In this document: piece after piece, positions 17,086 through 25,922 of the stretch
Position numbering within the stretch: the stretch's first letter is position 1
How the letters are laid out: every line of letters begins with the position of its first letter
NCBI RefSeq assembly: GCF_042434395.1
Contig: NZ_JBHLTP010000003.1
Coordinates: 558,001 to 622,000, forward strand
Length of the DNA: 64,000 bases
Reading direction: 5' to 3'
Origin: Pontibacillus salicampi
Lineage (GTDB): Bacteria; Bacillota; Bacilli; Bacillales; BH030062
Translations under genes and position numbers: made by a program
Notes under the pieces: model-generated
The model's input: the letters and a program-made list of their open reading frames with translations, nothing else
The model's database searches: none
Told to the model about the DNA's origin: nothing

Positions 17086-18645
17086 TTGAACAGATCACTA
17101 ATTAATTGGACTACTTTCATAGGTGCATTAGCTTTATTAACCTTCGTAACATTGCCCCTCATACTTTTCCCAACAGGCGGCAAAGAAGTAGTACTAATGT
17201 TAAAGGACATGATGACAAAAAACTTGAGTTTCGTGTACCTTTCTTTTGGACTTGGGATATTTGGTTTTTTACTATACCTTGCTTTCAGTAGATTTGGAAG
17301 TATTAAACTAGGCGAAAAGGAAAACCTTGAATTCTCTACTTTATCCTGGGCAGCCATGTTATTTACTGCGGGAATTGGTGCAAGTATTTTGTACTGGTCT
17401 GCCATTGAGTGGGTATATTATTACACTGCACCACCGATGGGAATAGAACCGGAATCCAATAAAGCATTAAGCTGGGCATCTGCGTACGGGATTTTCCATT
17501 GGGGGTTAGTACCGTGGGGAATCTTCACATTACCTGCCGTTTCAATGGCTTACTTTTTTTATGTACGTAAGAAACCTACCTTAAAAATAAGTGAAGCGTG
17601 TCGTCCTCTATTAGGCAATAAAGTCGATGGTATTCTTGGGAATGTAATTGACATCCTATTTTTGTTTGGTCTTTTAGGAGGAGCGGGTACAACATTAGGT
17701 CTAACAATGCCTTTAATTTCAGCAGGCCTACATGACCTGACTGGACTAGAAGAAACAAAAGCTATGAAAGCATTTATATTAATAGTATGTACGTGCATAT
17801 TTGCCTTAAGCGCATATTTTGGTTTGAAGCGAGGTATTCGCCTACTTAGTGATATGAATCTATGGCTTTCCTTTTTCTTACTAGGATTTGTTCTCTTAGT
17901 AGGTCCAACGTTATTCATTGCAGAGACTACCTTCAATGCATTAGGAATTATGGGATCTAATTTCTTAAGGATGGCTTCCTGGACAGAACCGTTCAATAAT
18001 TTAGGTAATTTCTCCCGTTCAGGTTTCCCAGAAACATGGACCGTTTTTTTCTGGGCATGGTGGCTTGTATTTGCCCCATTTGTAGGATTATTCGTAGCAC
18101 GTATCTCTCGGGGGCGCACCATACGACAATTAGTACTTGGTACGTTAGTTTATGGAACGTTAGGTAGTGTACTATTCTTTGGTATTTTAGGCAACTATGC
18201 GATATATCTGGAAATGACAGGTGCTTATGATGTTGTAAATGCTGTTCAAACCCTTGGGCCACCAGCAGCAGTAATGGGAGTTCTCAATATGTTACCACTT
18301 GGCAAGTTTATTGTAACGGTCTTTATTGTATTAGCTGTTATCTTTACAGCAACAACATTTGATTCCGGCTCTTACATTATTGCTTCTGTCGTCCAGAAAG
18401 AGGTCAAAGGTGACCCAATGCGATGGAATCGTTTATTCTGGGCGTTTGCATTGTCTATTCTACCTATCGTGTTAATGTATCTTGGCGGACTTTCTACCTT
18501 GCAAACAGCAAGTATTGTAGGAGGGATTCCACTTCTGATCATTATGCCAATGCTTGCTATGTCTTTTCTCAAAGCCGCCAGTCATGACTTATCCCAAAAA
18601 GATCAATCCTCTTTAGAGGAAGAACAGGAAGATAAGATTAGCTGA
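17086..18645 (+). CDS. BCCT-family betaine/choline/carnitine-type transporter
   Basis: Secondary transporter of quaternary ammonium or sulfonium compounds (519 residues, 12 predicted helices). The hallmark tryptophan-rich stretch is present near residues 315-340 (TVFFWAWWLVFAPFVGLFV), followed by the conserved amphipathic loop ARISRGRTIRQL. TTG 17086 is the start, with AAAGGAGCG upstream. The C-terminal tail after the last helix is acidic and short, unlike osmosensing BetP types, so uptake for catabolism is plausible. It is the first gene of a co-directional set with a GntR regulator (80 nt later) and a DddP-like protein, which suggests that its substrate is the compound those genes handle. 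Confidence 0.9.
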   Translation: MNRSLINWTTFIGALALLTFVTLPLILFPTGGKEVVLMLKDMMTKNLSFVYLSFGLGIFGFLLYLAFSRFGSIKLGEKENLEFSTLSWAAMLFTAGIGASILYWSAIEWVYYYTAPPMGIEPESNKALSWASAYGIFHWGLVPWGIFTLPAVSMAYFFYVRKKPTLKISEACRPLLGNKVDGILGNVIDILFLFGLLGGAGTTLGLTMPLISAGLHDLTGLEETKAMKAFILIVCTCIFALSAYFGLKRGIRLLSDMNLWLSFFLLGFVLLVGPTLFIAETTFNALGIMGSNFLRMASWTEPFNNLGNFSRSGFPETWTVFFWAWWLVFAPFVGLFVARISRGRTIRQLVLGTLVYGTLGSVLFFGILGNYAIYLEMTGAYDVVNAVQTLGPPAAVMGVLNMLPLGKFIVTVFIVLAVIFTATTFDSGSYIIASVVQKEVKGDPMRWNRLFWAFALSILPIVLMYLGGLSTLQTASIVGGIPLLIIMPMLAMSFLKAASHDLSQKDQSSLEEEQEDKIS

Positions 18646-18725
18646 TGATTATTGTAACAGCTAGTAACGACTAGTGTACTTCTATAAAATAGGTATAAAG
18701 CATGTATATAGAAGGGATTGTAGAT

Positions 18726-19439
18726 ATGAACGATCAACAGAAAAAATTACCACTTTATCTCCAAATCAAAAATAAGTTAGTAAATAATATTAAGGAAGGA
18801 GTCTGGAAGCCTGGCGATACGATCCCGTCAGAAAGTCAACTCATCGAACAATACAATGTTAGTCGTACTACAATAAGGCAATCCATCCGAGAGCTTGTTC
18901 AAACCGGTATTCTCGAAACAAGTCGTGGTGCCCCAACAAAAGTGAAAGAAATTCCAGAAGAGCACTTTGGGAACCCTGGTATTATCCATCATGAAATTGG
19001 CGAGAACATGGCTGTATCTGTCTTAAGAATGGGCAATAGTCAAAGTCATTATCATGCGAAATTTCAACTCAATTTATCAGGGGAGGAAGATGTGTTTTTT
19101 GCAGAGCGACTCCGAATTGCGGACGGTAGGCCTATTGCCTATCAGCAATTGTATGTTCCAACACGTATTGGTGATGTAGTCAAAGATATTGCAGACACGG
19201 AATTTGATATCTTTTCATCATTGGGTAAGCATAGCATCTATCATACCAATATTAAGGAGCATGTATCTGCAAGTAATGCAACGCAGTACGAGGCGGATTT
19301 ATTAGGGGTAGCGACAGGAGAAGCGCTAATAAATATTGAACGGACCACACTTGGTATAGATTCCAATCCTATCGAGTACAGCAAAACGAAATATACAACC
19401 TATTCATTTAAATATAGCATCGAAATTGATCAAAGTTAA
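18726..19439 (+). CDS. GntR-family (HutC subfamily) regulator with UTRA domain
   Basis: One-component regulator (237 residues). The N-terminal winged helix is recognisable: PLYLQIKNKLVNNIKEG, GDTIPSESQLIEQYNVSRTTIRQSI, ILETSRG. The UTRA ligand domain covers about residues 90-235, ending in the typical IEYSKTKYTTYSFKYSI strand pair. ATG 18726 is used, with AAGGGA 10 nt upstream; an upstream in-frame ATG at 18702 has no clear site. It lies between the transporter and the DddP-like gene, so the transported compound or its product is the likely inducer. No clear operator was identified. Confidence 0.88.
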   Translation: MNDQQKKLPLYLQIKNKLVNNIKEGVWKPGDTIPSESQLIEQYNVSRTTIRQSIRELVQTGILETSRGAPTKVKEIPEEHFGNPGIIHHEIGENMAVSVLRMGNSQSHYHAKFQLNLSGEEDVFFAERLRIADGRPIAYQQLYVPTRIGDVVKDIADTEFDIFSSLGKHSIYHTNIKEHVSASNATQYEADLLGVATGEALINIERTTLGIDSNPIEYSKTKYTTYSFKYSIEIDQS

Positions 19440-19524
19440 CCTACGTATTGCAATAAGTTATTTCTTATTATAATATGTACTCAGAAGAGAAATACAAGCC
19501 ATGATAGTATCGGAGGAATCTCAC

Positions 19525-20739
19525 ATGAATAAATTAACGAGTATTCGTCATGAAAAGACACAAATTGACCTGGTGAAAATGAGGCAGTACCGACTTGGAA
19601 GAGTACGGGAGCAATTAAAGCGACTAGGGTACGGAGGTATCGTAATTTTTGACCCTGTCAATTTACGCTACGCGACTGGAAGCCGTAACATGCAAGTATT
19701 TATGCTGCGAAATCCAGCCCGCTATGCCTTCATTCCAACAGAAGGTCCTGTAACTTTATTTGATTTTCCGAACTGCGAACACCTGTCTGATGGAATTGAA
19801 ACCATCGATGAAGTACGACCAGCAACAACGCTATCGTATGTTGCCTCTGGTGAGAACCTGTATGATAATGCTAAAGAGTGGGCGAAGGAAATTGCTGATT
19901 TATTCCATACTCATGCAGGAGGCAACAACAAGCTTGCAATTGACTATGTTCCTTCCGTTGGTGCAATTGAGCTTGCCAACCTGGGTATAGACGTAGTAGA
20001 TGGTCAAGAACCAATTGAACATGCTCGAAGCATTAAGAATGATCAAGAAATTCAAGCTCAGAAGATTTCCGTTAAGACTGCTGAAGAAGGCATGATCCGT
20101 ATGCAGCAAGCACTAGAACCTGGGATTACTGAAAATGAACTTTGGGCACATCTGCACAACGTTAATATCTCACAGGGTGGAGACTATGTAGAAACAAGAC
20201 TATTAAACTCGGGTCACCGTACCAATCCCTGGTTCCAGGAATGCAGTGATAAAGTGATCAATGACGGAGAGTTAGTTGCATTTGATACAGATATGAACGG
20301 TCCGTTTGGATACTTCACAGACATTAGCCGAACATTCTTATGCGGAGATGGTGAGCCAACAGAGGAACAAAAGCGCCTCTATCAAACAGCATATGAACAA
20401 ATTCAATACAATATTGACCTGCTGAAGCCAGGAATGACCTTTAGAGAATATGCAGAAAAAAGCTGGAGAATCCCTGATGAGTTCTTCCCGAACCGTTATT
20501 TTACTGTTGCTCATGGAACTGGGTTGAGTGGGGAATATCCTTATATTGTGTACCCACAAGATTTTGAAGAAAAAGGGTACGACGGAGTTATCCAGCCTAA
20601 TATGGTGCTATCCGTAGAAAGCTATATCGGATCGCCAGGGGGCAAAGAAGGCGTTAAGCTGGAGGAACAATTACTTGTTACAGAGAACGGCGTAGAGAAC
20701 TTTTCTGATTTTCCGTTTGAGCACCGATTATTAAAATAA
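19525..20739 (+). CDS. M24-fold metalloenzyme closely related to DMSP lyase DddP
   Basis: Creatinase/aminopeptidase-P-fold protein (404 residues from ATG 19525, GGAGG 8 nt upstream). Six metal ligands can be placed: Asp254, Asp256, Asp266 (FDTDMNGPFGYFTDISRT), His330 (AHGTG), Glu365 (SVESYIG) and Glu380 (KLEEQ). Their spacing is identical to Asp295/297/307, His371, Glu406, Glu421 of Ruegeria DddP as I remember it, and the N-terminal ATGSRNMQVF also fits DddP. However, the position of DddP Asp377, reported as catalytic, is Gly336 here (GTGLSGEYP). It may therefore be a sister enzyme with another betaine or sulfonium substrate. Pairing with a BCCT transporter supports osmolyte catabolism. An ordinary Xaa-Pro peptidase is less likely. 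Confidence 0.8.
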   Translation: MNKLTSIRHEKTQIDLVKMRQYRLGRVREQLKRLGYGGIVIFDPVNLRYATGSRNMQVFMLRNPARYAFIPTEGPVTLFDFPNCEHLSDGIETIDEVRPATTLSYVASGENLYDNAKEWAKEIADLFHTHAGGNNKLAIDYVPSVGAIELANLGIDVVDGQEPIEHARSIKNDQEIQAQKISVKTAEEGMIRMQQALEPGITENELWAHLHNVNISQGGDYVETRLLNSGHRTNPWFQECSDKVINDGELVAFDTDMNGPFGYFTDISRTFLCGDGEPTEEQKRLYQTAYEQIQYNIDLLKPGMTFREYAEKSWRIPDEFFPNRYFTVAHGTGLSGEYPYIVYPQDFEEKGYDGVIQPNMVLSVESYIGSPGGKEGVKLEEQLLVTENGVENFSDFPFEHRLLK

Positions 20740-20763
20740 GCAGGAAACAAGAGATTGTTTTTT

Positions 20764-20800
20764 AAAAAAGCGATTCTTCCATGAGAAGGATCGCTTTTTT
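20764..20800 (+). terminator. terminator of BCCT-GntR-DddP-like set
   Basis: AAAAAAGCGATTCTTC / GAAGGATCGCTTTTTT stem with a run of seven T, 25 nt after the stop. Confidence 0.85.
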
Positions 20801-20952
20801 TGCTTATTGCAAAAATTGCAAAGGGAAACATCAAGGGAGTTGTATCCATTATCCACTATTCTTCTTCTGATTTTTTACATGTTGATAAATGGGGGAAGTT
20901 CTGAAATAATTACCATATTATATAACAAATATTTGGAAAAGAGGCGTTTAAC

Positions 20953-21225
20953 ATGAAGGCGTTTTTATTAATCTTTGCAACTCTGGTTAATGTATTTTAT
21001 ATCGCTAATACGCTTGTTGGTTTTGGTGTAAAAATATCCAATATGTGGAATGTCGGCCTAGGAGTGTTCCTCATCTTAAGTGTGATATTTTCAGGCTACC
21101 TTATAATAAATAAAGGTACCCATAAGCGCTCTCTTTCCCTGTTATCTGTATTTGTATTTTTTATTAGTATCGGATCTCTGGGGTGGTACGCATTTCTAAA
21201 TTACTTATTCTTAATTATGGGATGA
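20953..21225 (+). CDS. small three-helix membrane protein (90 aa)
   Basis: Almost entirely hydrophobic with three probable membrane segments (about residues 3-24, 32-52 and 62-86). The loop between helices 2 and 3 is basic (NKGTHKR). AAAGAGG is 8 nt before the ATG. No family recognised. It precedes the RDD-family gene by 92 nt on the same strand, without an obvious terminator between them. Confidence 0.6.
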   Translation: MKAFLLIFATLVNVFYIANTLVGFGVKISNMWNVGLGVFLILSVIFSGYLIINKGTHKRSLSLLSVFVFFISIGSLGWYAFLNYLFLIMG

Positions 21226-21317
21226 GCGAGTAGAATCGATAGACAGCAGTTCATTATGAACGAGAAAGATGTCTTGATGTAACGAAGAATGGGTATTAGA
21301 AAAAGGGAGAGGTATAG

Positions 21318-21734
21318 TTGAATAGTCGACCAGCGGGTTTCCAAGTCAGGTTATTAGCTGATTTGTTGGACTTTATAATACTTAGTACACTGATTAGCAT
21401 TGTCATTTTTATGATAAAGGGAGAATATGCATATCAATGGGCGCAAAGCTTTATTTGGCAGATTAGCTATACGTTATATTTAACCATTCTTCCCTTGGTA
21501 TGGAGAGGATATATATTAGGTAAGCGATTGTTGGGCATTAAAGTGAAGCAAATCGACGGAGAAGCTTTAACCTATAAAAATATGATAATGAGAGAAGTGG
21601 TTGGTAAATTCCTACTAGTGTATGCATCTCTAGGCATATCTACTATCGTTAGCATATTTATGATAAATATTCGAGAAGACAAAAGGGCACTTCATGATTT
21701 AATTAGCAGGACTTATGTAAGTTATACTAAATAA
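21318..21734 (+). CDS. RDD-family membrane protein
   Basis: Short RDD-domain protein (138 residues) with the diagnostic Arg and Asp pair in PAGFQVRLLADLLDFIIL, two to three membrane helices, the GYILGKRLLGIKVKQIDG motif near residue 70, and the closing RALHDLISRTYV. The start is TTG 21318 after GGGAGAGG. RDD proteins are proposed transporters or partners of envelope functions, including Na+/H+ exchange in one halophile; no specific role can be deduced here. Confidence 0.8.
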   Translation: MNSRPAGFQVRLLADLLDFIILSTLISIVIFMIKGEYAYQWAQSFIWQISYTLYLTILPLVWRGYILGKRLLGIKVKQIDGEALTYKNMIMREVVGKFLLVYASLGISTIVSIFMINIREDKRALHDLISRTYVSYTK

Positions 21735-21938
21735 AAACAACACTATTTATAGTGAACTTGGATATGCAGTCGGTTGAAGAGAAGTATCAAGTATTTGGAA
21801 CATGGAATTGCAGTTGATAATATATGTTTATGTATCATCACCATAATGCTTGGTAGTTGTGCATAGCTAACAATGTATTCAATTTGTAAATTGTTTAAAG
21901 TGCTCCCTTTAAAAGTTTTTTTGACGGAAGGTGGGTTT

Positions 21939-22475
21939 ATGAGAAACATATTTAGTATAGGTTTGGTGATGTGCTTAGTTGGATGTTCCCCTTCTTCTAC
22001 TAATGATGACAAGCAATCCACAACATCTGCTTACGCACACATGCAAACATATATAGATGAAAATAACGTTAAGCCATTAGCAATACTAGAGCCTTCTCAA
22101 AGATATAACGAAGAGTTAAACCGTGCAGCTGTACTGTATGAGAATGGTTTCTATGAAGTGCATGAAAATGAAGATGGGGATTTGACTAGTAATACACATT
22201 CTTTGGAAGACAACAATAGTAAGGTAGAATTTGATATTGCGCCCCCATATATTTATGCTGTGATTAACGATGAGGAATTATTGGAGAAGGGCGGACTAAT
22301 CGATATAGTATTGGATGATGGTCTCACTTTTGCTTCTTCCATAGAATGTACATCAACCCCGAGATCATCTATTTTTTATTATGGTGACCAGGTAGAAGAT
22401 AATGAAGCCATAAGTGCAACATTATATATTTATGACAGCATGGATAATAAACTCTATGAAGAACAGCTGAACTAA
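21939..22475 (+). CDS. lipoprotein of unknown function (178 aa)
   Basis: A clear lipoprotein signal: MRNIFSIGLVMCLVGC, cleaved before Cys17 (lipobox LVGC), then a Ser/Thr/Asp-rich linker. ATG 21939 is chosen because GGAAGGTGG precedes it and it gives a proper signal peptide. The mature part is acidic, beta-rich and about 160 residues long, without a recognised domain. It would be anchored to the outer face of the membrane. Monocistronic as far as can be seen. Confidence 0.65.
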   Translation: MRNIFSIGLVMCLVGCSPSSTNDDKQSTTSAYAHMQTYIDENNVKPLAILEPSQRYNEELNRAAVLYENGFYEVHENEDGDLTSNTHSLEDNNSKVEFDIAPPYIYAVINDEELLEKGGLIDIVLDDGLTFASSIECTSTPRSSIFYYGDQVEDNEAISATLYIYDSMDNKLYEEQLN

Positions 22476-22887
22476 TTGTTTAAATGAAAAACTAATTTTA
22501 CCCAAAAAGAATTTCCTTCTTGCATTAAAAGGTTCGTATATCCAGTTGTACTCATCAGGATTAGCTTAATACCATGACAGTCCATTTTTAGTATAGTCTC
22601 ATACACTCTTTTTACTGTCTTTTTACTGCCTCATATACTAACAAATGCGGTTTTCCATATATGCCTTTAAACGTATTATGGTGACCCAGACAGGAGGGCA
22701 CACTCTTTCTAATCAGTACCCGGGTATTCATTTGTCTTTTCATTACTTGTCTTACCACTTGCTCCAAGCACTAGTACGCTCATAATCTCTCCCCGTCCTT
22801 AGTAGAATTATTATTATCTTTTTATTCACACATACTGTAAAGATAAAAACCATTCAGTAACAATTATATGAAACGAATATCATTCCA
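22476..22887 (+). other. intergenic region, no gene seen
   Basis: AT-rich, with stops in all frames at short distance. No hairpin with a T-run and no RNA gene recognised. The right end leads into the promoter and operator of the ArsR-type gene. Confidence 0.4.
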
Positions 22888-22943
22888 TTGACAATATTCA
22901 TAACTTACTACATACTATTGTTAAATTAATTTTACCGAGTAAA
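22888..22943 (+). promoter_or_regulatory. promoter and candidate operator of ArsR-type regulator
   Basis: TTGACA at 22888-22893 is followed after 17-19 nt by CATACT/TACTAT (22911-22918). Immediately downstream, 22920-22943 reads GTTAAATTAATTTTACCGAG then TAAA. It contains the dyad TTTAC-CGA-GTAAA and a wider dyad GTTAAA...TTTACC. Nearly the same sequence sits before the MFS gene at 23593-23619. This fits autoregulation plus control of the transporter. Confidence 0.55.
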
Positions 22944-22960
22944 TGGAGTGAACCATCCTA

Positions 22961-23569
22961 ATGAAGGATATTAAGTTATTAACTACTCATGAACAGTTAA
23001 AAGCGCTAGCGGACCCATTCCGTGCGGATTTACTCTTAAGGCTAATGGAAAAACCAAAGACAGGTCAGCAACTATCAGAAGTTTTTAATCTCTCAAGAGC
23101 TCGTATTCACTATCATCTAAAGGAATTAGAGAAGAACGATCTGATTGAGATTGTTCATAAAGAGGAAAAGAATGGGATTGTGCAAAAGTTCTACCAGGCG
23201 ATGGCTCGAGGCTTTGTACCTGACCAATCTTTAATTCCATATTCTGATATGACAGAAACGGTAAGACAGATGATGGTAAGTATGTTGGAACAATCCAAAA
23301 GAAGAATACTCGCTGCCCCTGAAGAGTCCCTTCAGGACGAATCTGGCTCTAAGGATCCTGCTGCATGGAAATATCGATCAAGTGCCTATGAGATTCATGC
23401 TAAAGAGGAAGATTTCCTAGCTTGGCAGAATAAATTTTCAAAATTAATGGAGGAGCTTGCAGAGATACAAAGACCAGACCCTTCTCCAGAAGCTAAGCTA
23501 TATTACTTCCATATATTAGGCTTGCAAGTGGAGGAAGGCAGCTACGAACCGGAAAAAAGAGACAGTTAA
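22961..23569 (+). CDS. ArsR-type winged-helix transcription regulator
   Basis: Winged-helix regulator (202 residues). The N-terminus has the ArsR-like layout: LKALADPFRADLLLRLMEKP, then GQQLSEVFNLSRARIHYHLK (recognition helix) and the wing LIEIVHKEEKNG. The C-terminal 110 residues are helical, without the cysteine metal sites of ArsR/SmtB, so a metal sensor is unlikely. It is followed after 73 nt by an MFS transporter on the same strand, and both genes have the same candidate operator upstream. The natural ligand is probably a transporter substrate. Confidence 0.82.
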   Translation: MKDIKLLTTHEQLKALADPFRADLLLRLMEKPKTGQQLSEVFNLSRARIHYHLKELEKNDLIEIVHKEEKNGIVQKFYQAMARGFVPDQSLIPYSDMTETVRQMMVSMLEQSKRRILAAPEESLQDESGSKDPAAWKYRSSAYEIHAKEEDFLAWQNKFSKLMEELAEIQRPDPSPEAKLYYFHILGLQVEEGSYEPEKRDS

Positions 23570-23592
23570 TTTCGTTCTCTTTTTTTATTCTA

Positions 23593-23619
23593 ACGGTAAA
23601 ATTATATTTACCGTGTAAG
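23593..23619 (+). promoter_or_regulatory. second copy of the ArsR-type operator
   Basis: ACGGTAAA-attata-TTTACCGT is a perfect 8-bp dyad (23593-23614) that continues into TTTAC-CGT-GTAAG. It matches the site at 22920-22943 in sequence and arrangement, and lies 24 nt before the MFS start. Confidence 0.55.
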
Positions 23620-23642
23620 AAAAATTAATAGGAGGGTTAAAT

Positions 23643-24890
23643 TTGGAAAGCAATGTGAATAGACTGGAATTGGAAGCTCCTTTTTCTTTATCGAAATCAA
23701 AGTCGTTTGTATTACTATGGTTTACAACGGTTGTTTCAAGCCTCAGTTTATCAATGTTTATGTTCATTCAATCCTGGTATGTAGTAGAAACACTTAGTAT
23801 GGAAGCATCTCTTGGGATAATATTGGTTTCTTTGACGATCATGAGGATGGTTTCTATGATTATTGGGGGAGTAGCTGCTGACAAAGGCAGTCCAACGAAA
23901 ATAATGGCTTTATCTGATTTATCGTTAGCGATTTTGATGTTTGCCCTTGCAGCATTTTTTCTTTTGTTTATAGATGTTCCTATTTGGGTTCTTGCTATAA
24001 ACGCAGCCTTTTTTGGAATTGCTGGAGGTATGTTTGAGCCTTCTAGAGATGCGCTTATTCCCAAAATAGTAAGAGAAGACCACCTTACAAGAGCAAATTC
24101 CCTGCTTCAAGGTGCAATTCAAATTTCTTTATTCACAGGTCCTTTACTTGCTGGAGTAATGATTACCTACTTCAGTTACAACATTGTGCTCCTTCTTATT
24201 GGAAGTTGCTTATGTCTTTCAGGGATAAGTGTTTTCTTTATAAAATGGAAGAAAGAGGAGCAGCAGAAAGATGAAAATCAACCCTTTAAACGTCAATTAA
24301 TGGAGGGGTTTACCTACACGTGGACGTCTCCTTTATTGCGGTCGTTGTTTATGATGACCGTGGTTGTAAATTTCTTTATATCAGGCCCACTACTTATGGG
24401 ACTGCCAATATTTGTAGAGGGAGTACTTCATGGTAGCTCGGTAGGGTTTAGTTTTGTACAAGGTGGTTTAACGTTAGGAATGGTTCTTGGGTCTGTACTC
24501 ATTGGAGTGATGAACCCTCAACGGAAGAGAGGGGCATATGCACTATACTTAATAGCGCTACAAGGAATAGGAATGCTTTTGTTTAGCCAAGCACCATCTA
24601 TCATGGCGGCTGTTTGTATTATTATTTTCATAGGTATGCTCAATCCTGGTGTGAATGTCCCATTGATATCGTTGGTTCAATCGTACTCCAGTTATGAAAA
24701 AGTAGGTCGGGTTATGAGCTTGATTCGTACGGGATCTTTAGGGTTAATTCCGTTTTCTTATGCAGCGACCTCGATTCTATTGGGGATTGGGATGGGTATC
24801 GAGGTAATTATGGCATGGAGTTCTTTGCCATTAATAATAAGTGTTGCTGTATTATATTTTGCCTACCCCATTCTTAGGGACGTTGACTAA
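23643..24890 (+). CDS. MFS transporter
   Basis: Major facilitator protein (415 residues, 12 hydrophobic segments), with GGVAADKGSPTKIMALSD after helix 2 as motif A and AFFGIAGGMFEPSRDALIPK in helix 4-5, typical of the MFS-3 exporter group. TTG 23643 is the start; AGGAGGG lies 6 nt upstream. It forms a unit with the preceding ArsR-type regulator and shares its operator, so export of a toxic or signalling compound under repressor control is inferred. Drug export is possible but not shown. Confidence 0.85.
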   Translation: MESNVNRLELEAPFSLSKSKSFVLLWFTTVVSSLSLSMFMFIQSWYVVETLSMEASLGIILVSLTIMRMVSMIIGGVAADKGSPTKIMALSDLSLAILMFALAAFFLLFIDVPIWVLAINAAFFGIAGGMFEPSRDALIPKIVREDHLTRANSLLQGAIQISLFTGPLLAGVMITYFSYNIVLLLIGSCLCLSGISVFFIKWKKEEQQKDENQPFKRQLMEGFTYTWTSPLLRSLFMMTVVVNFFISGPLLMGLPIFVEGVLHGSSVGFSFVQGGLTLGMVLGSVLIGVMNPQRKRGAYALYLIALQGIGMLLFSQAPSIMAAVCIIIFIGMLNPGVNVPLISLVQSYSSYEKVGRVMSLIRTGSLGLIPFSYAATSILLGIGMGIEVIMAWSSLPLIISVAVLYFAYPILRDVD

Positions 24891-25028
24891 TAATTCTATT
24901 AGAGAGTATATGAGTAATGAGCTGTAAGATAGATTGAAAATAAATCAGCTAGGGCCTTAGGGGAAAGGTTGTGATTTTTTTCGAAGTCTGGAGCGTTTTA
25001 AGCTTGCTCCGTCACAAGAAGCTATTTG

Positions 25029-25913
25029 TTAATATTGCAGATTCTCATAATCAATTCTATCATAAACATAAGCTTGTTCAGGTTGTTCAATACGTTCCAC
25101 GGAGGTAATAGACACAAGGGGTAACGTCCACTCTTTGAATTGGGTCTCTGTTAGAACGCCAGAGAGTTTCACCCACGTATCTGTCTCAAACTGATGGATA
25201 TTTTGACCTTCCACCATAAGTCCATTTATTCCAGCATCCGCTACACAGCAAGAAACTCCAAACCTGCCAATCAAAAGCCTTTCTTCATCTAAAACGGTGT
25301 CACGGTAAACAAATCCTATCATGGAAATTTGCTTATCTAGAAATAGAGAGGGGTTATCTCCCAAGATGTAAATAGAACTAATGTAATTTTCGTCGGTAAG
25401 GTTGATGGTTTGGGACTCCTTCATTTCTTTGAAGCGTTTAGGGTACATCTCTTTAGGTGTAATAATACCACTAGCAGCTTCAGGGGATGCATTTTCTTCT
25501 GTGATACCCTTTTCTTTGTCCACGTTCATGGCATTATTAGTTTCATTTGATTGACTAGAAAAAGCAACGCTTTTCTTAGCTGCAATGGAACTTCCTAATG
25601 TGTGGTCAGCAAATAGAAATCCTGTTAGGACTGGAAGGACAAAAACACTATATAACAAAAGAGATTTAATATAAGATTTGGAATAGGAATGTTCATGATT
25701 ACAATCACAGTGTATATCCTGATCTTCTTCCGTTCCCCTAGAAAACTGTACATAACACAAGACAATGAGCGAAACTAGCGCAAAATAAAAATAGGGTAGC
25801 ATCTTAGGGGAAACGAAATTTAATATCTGCCCAGACACAACTAGCTTAAAAAGGAGAAGAGAGAAGCCAGTTAGAATGACGTTTCGAATAAAAATGTGTA
25901 GATTAGCCTTCAT
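25029..25913 (-). CDS. TIGR03943-type membrane protein, YcgQ-like partner of permease
   Basis: Membrane protein (294 residues). The N-terminal hydrophobic hairpin (about residues 10-55) is followed by a His/Cys/Asp-rich stretch (DIHCDCNHEHS) that could bind a metal, another helix near 85-105, and a ~170-residue soluble domain. That domain carries FGVSCCVADA and ends with the VERIEQP...AYVYD strands seen in YcgQ. Ten nucleotides separate it from the upstream permease gene, with which such proteins almost always pair. The pair is thought to handle metal or to partner a G3E GTPase; the Zur-like box upstream supports zinc. Confidence 0.8.
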   Translation of the reverse strand: MKANLHIFIRNVILTGFSLLLFKLVVSGQILNFVSPKMLPYFYFALVSLIVLCYVQFSRGTEEDQDIHCDCNHEHSYSKSYIKSLLLYSVFVLPVLTGFLFADHTLGSSIAAKKSVAFSSQSNETNNAMNVDKEKGITEENASPEAASGIITPKEMYPKRFKEMKESQTINLTDENYISSIYILGDNPSLFLDKQISMIGFVYRDTVLDEERLLIGRFGVSCCVADAGINGLMVEGQNIHQFETDTWVKLSGVLTETQFKEWTLPLVSITSVERIEQPEQAYVYDRIDYENLQY

Positions 25914-25922
25914 AAGTACCTC

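Noticed and set aside
17559..18122. 187-codon minus-strand frame inside the BCCT gene
   Set aside because: Antisense to a convincing 12-helix transporter; no ribosome-binding site.
19525..20739. Straight annotation as DMSP lyase DddP
   Set aside because: The reported catalytic Asp position is Gly here, so only a DddP-like call is justified.
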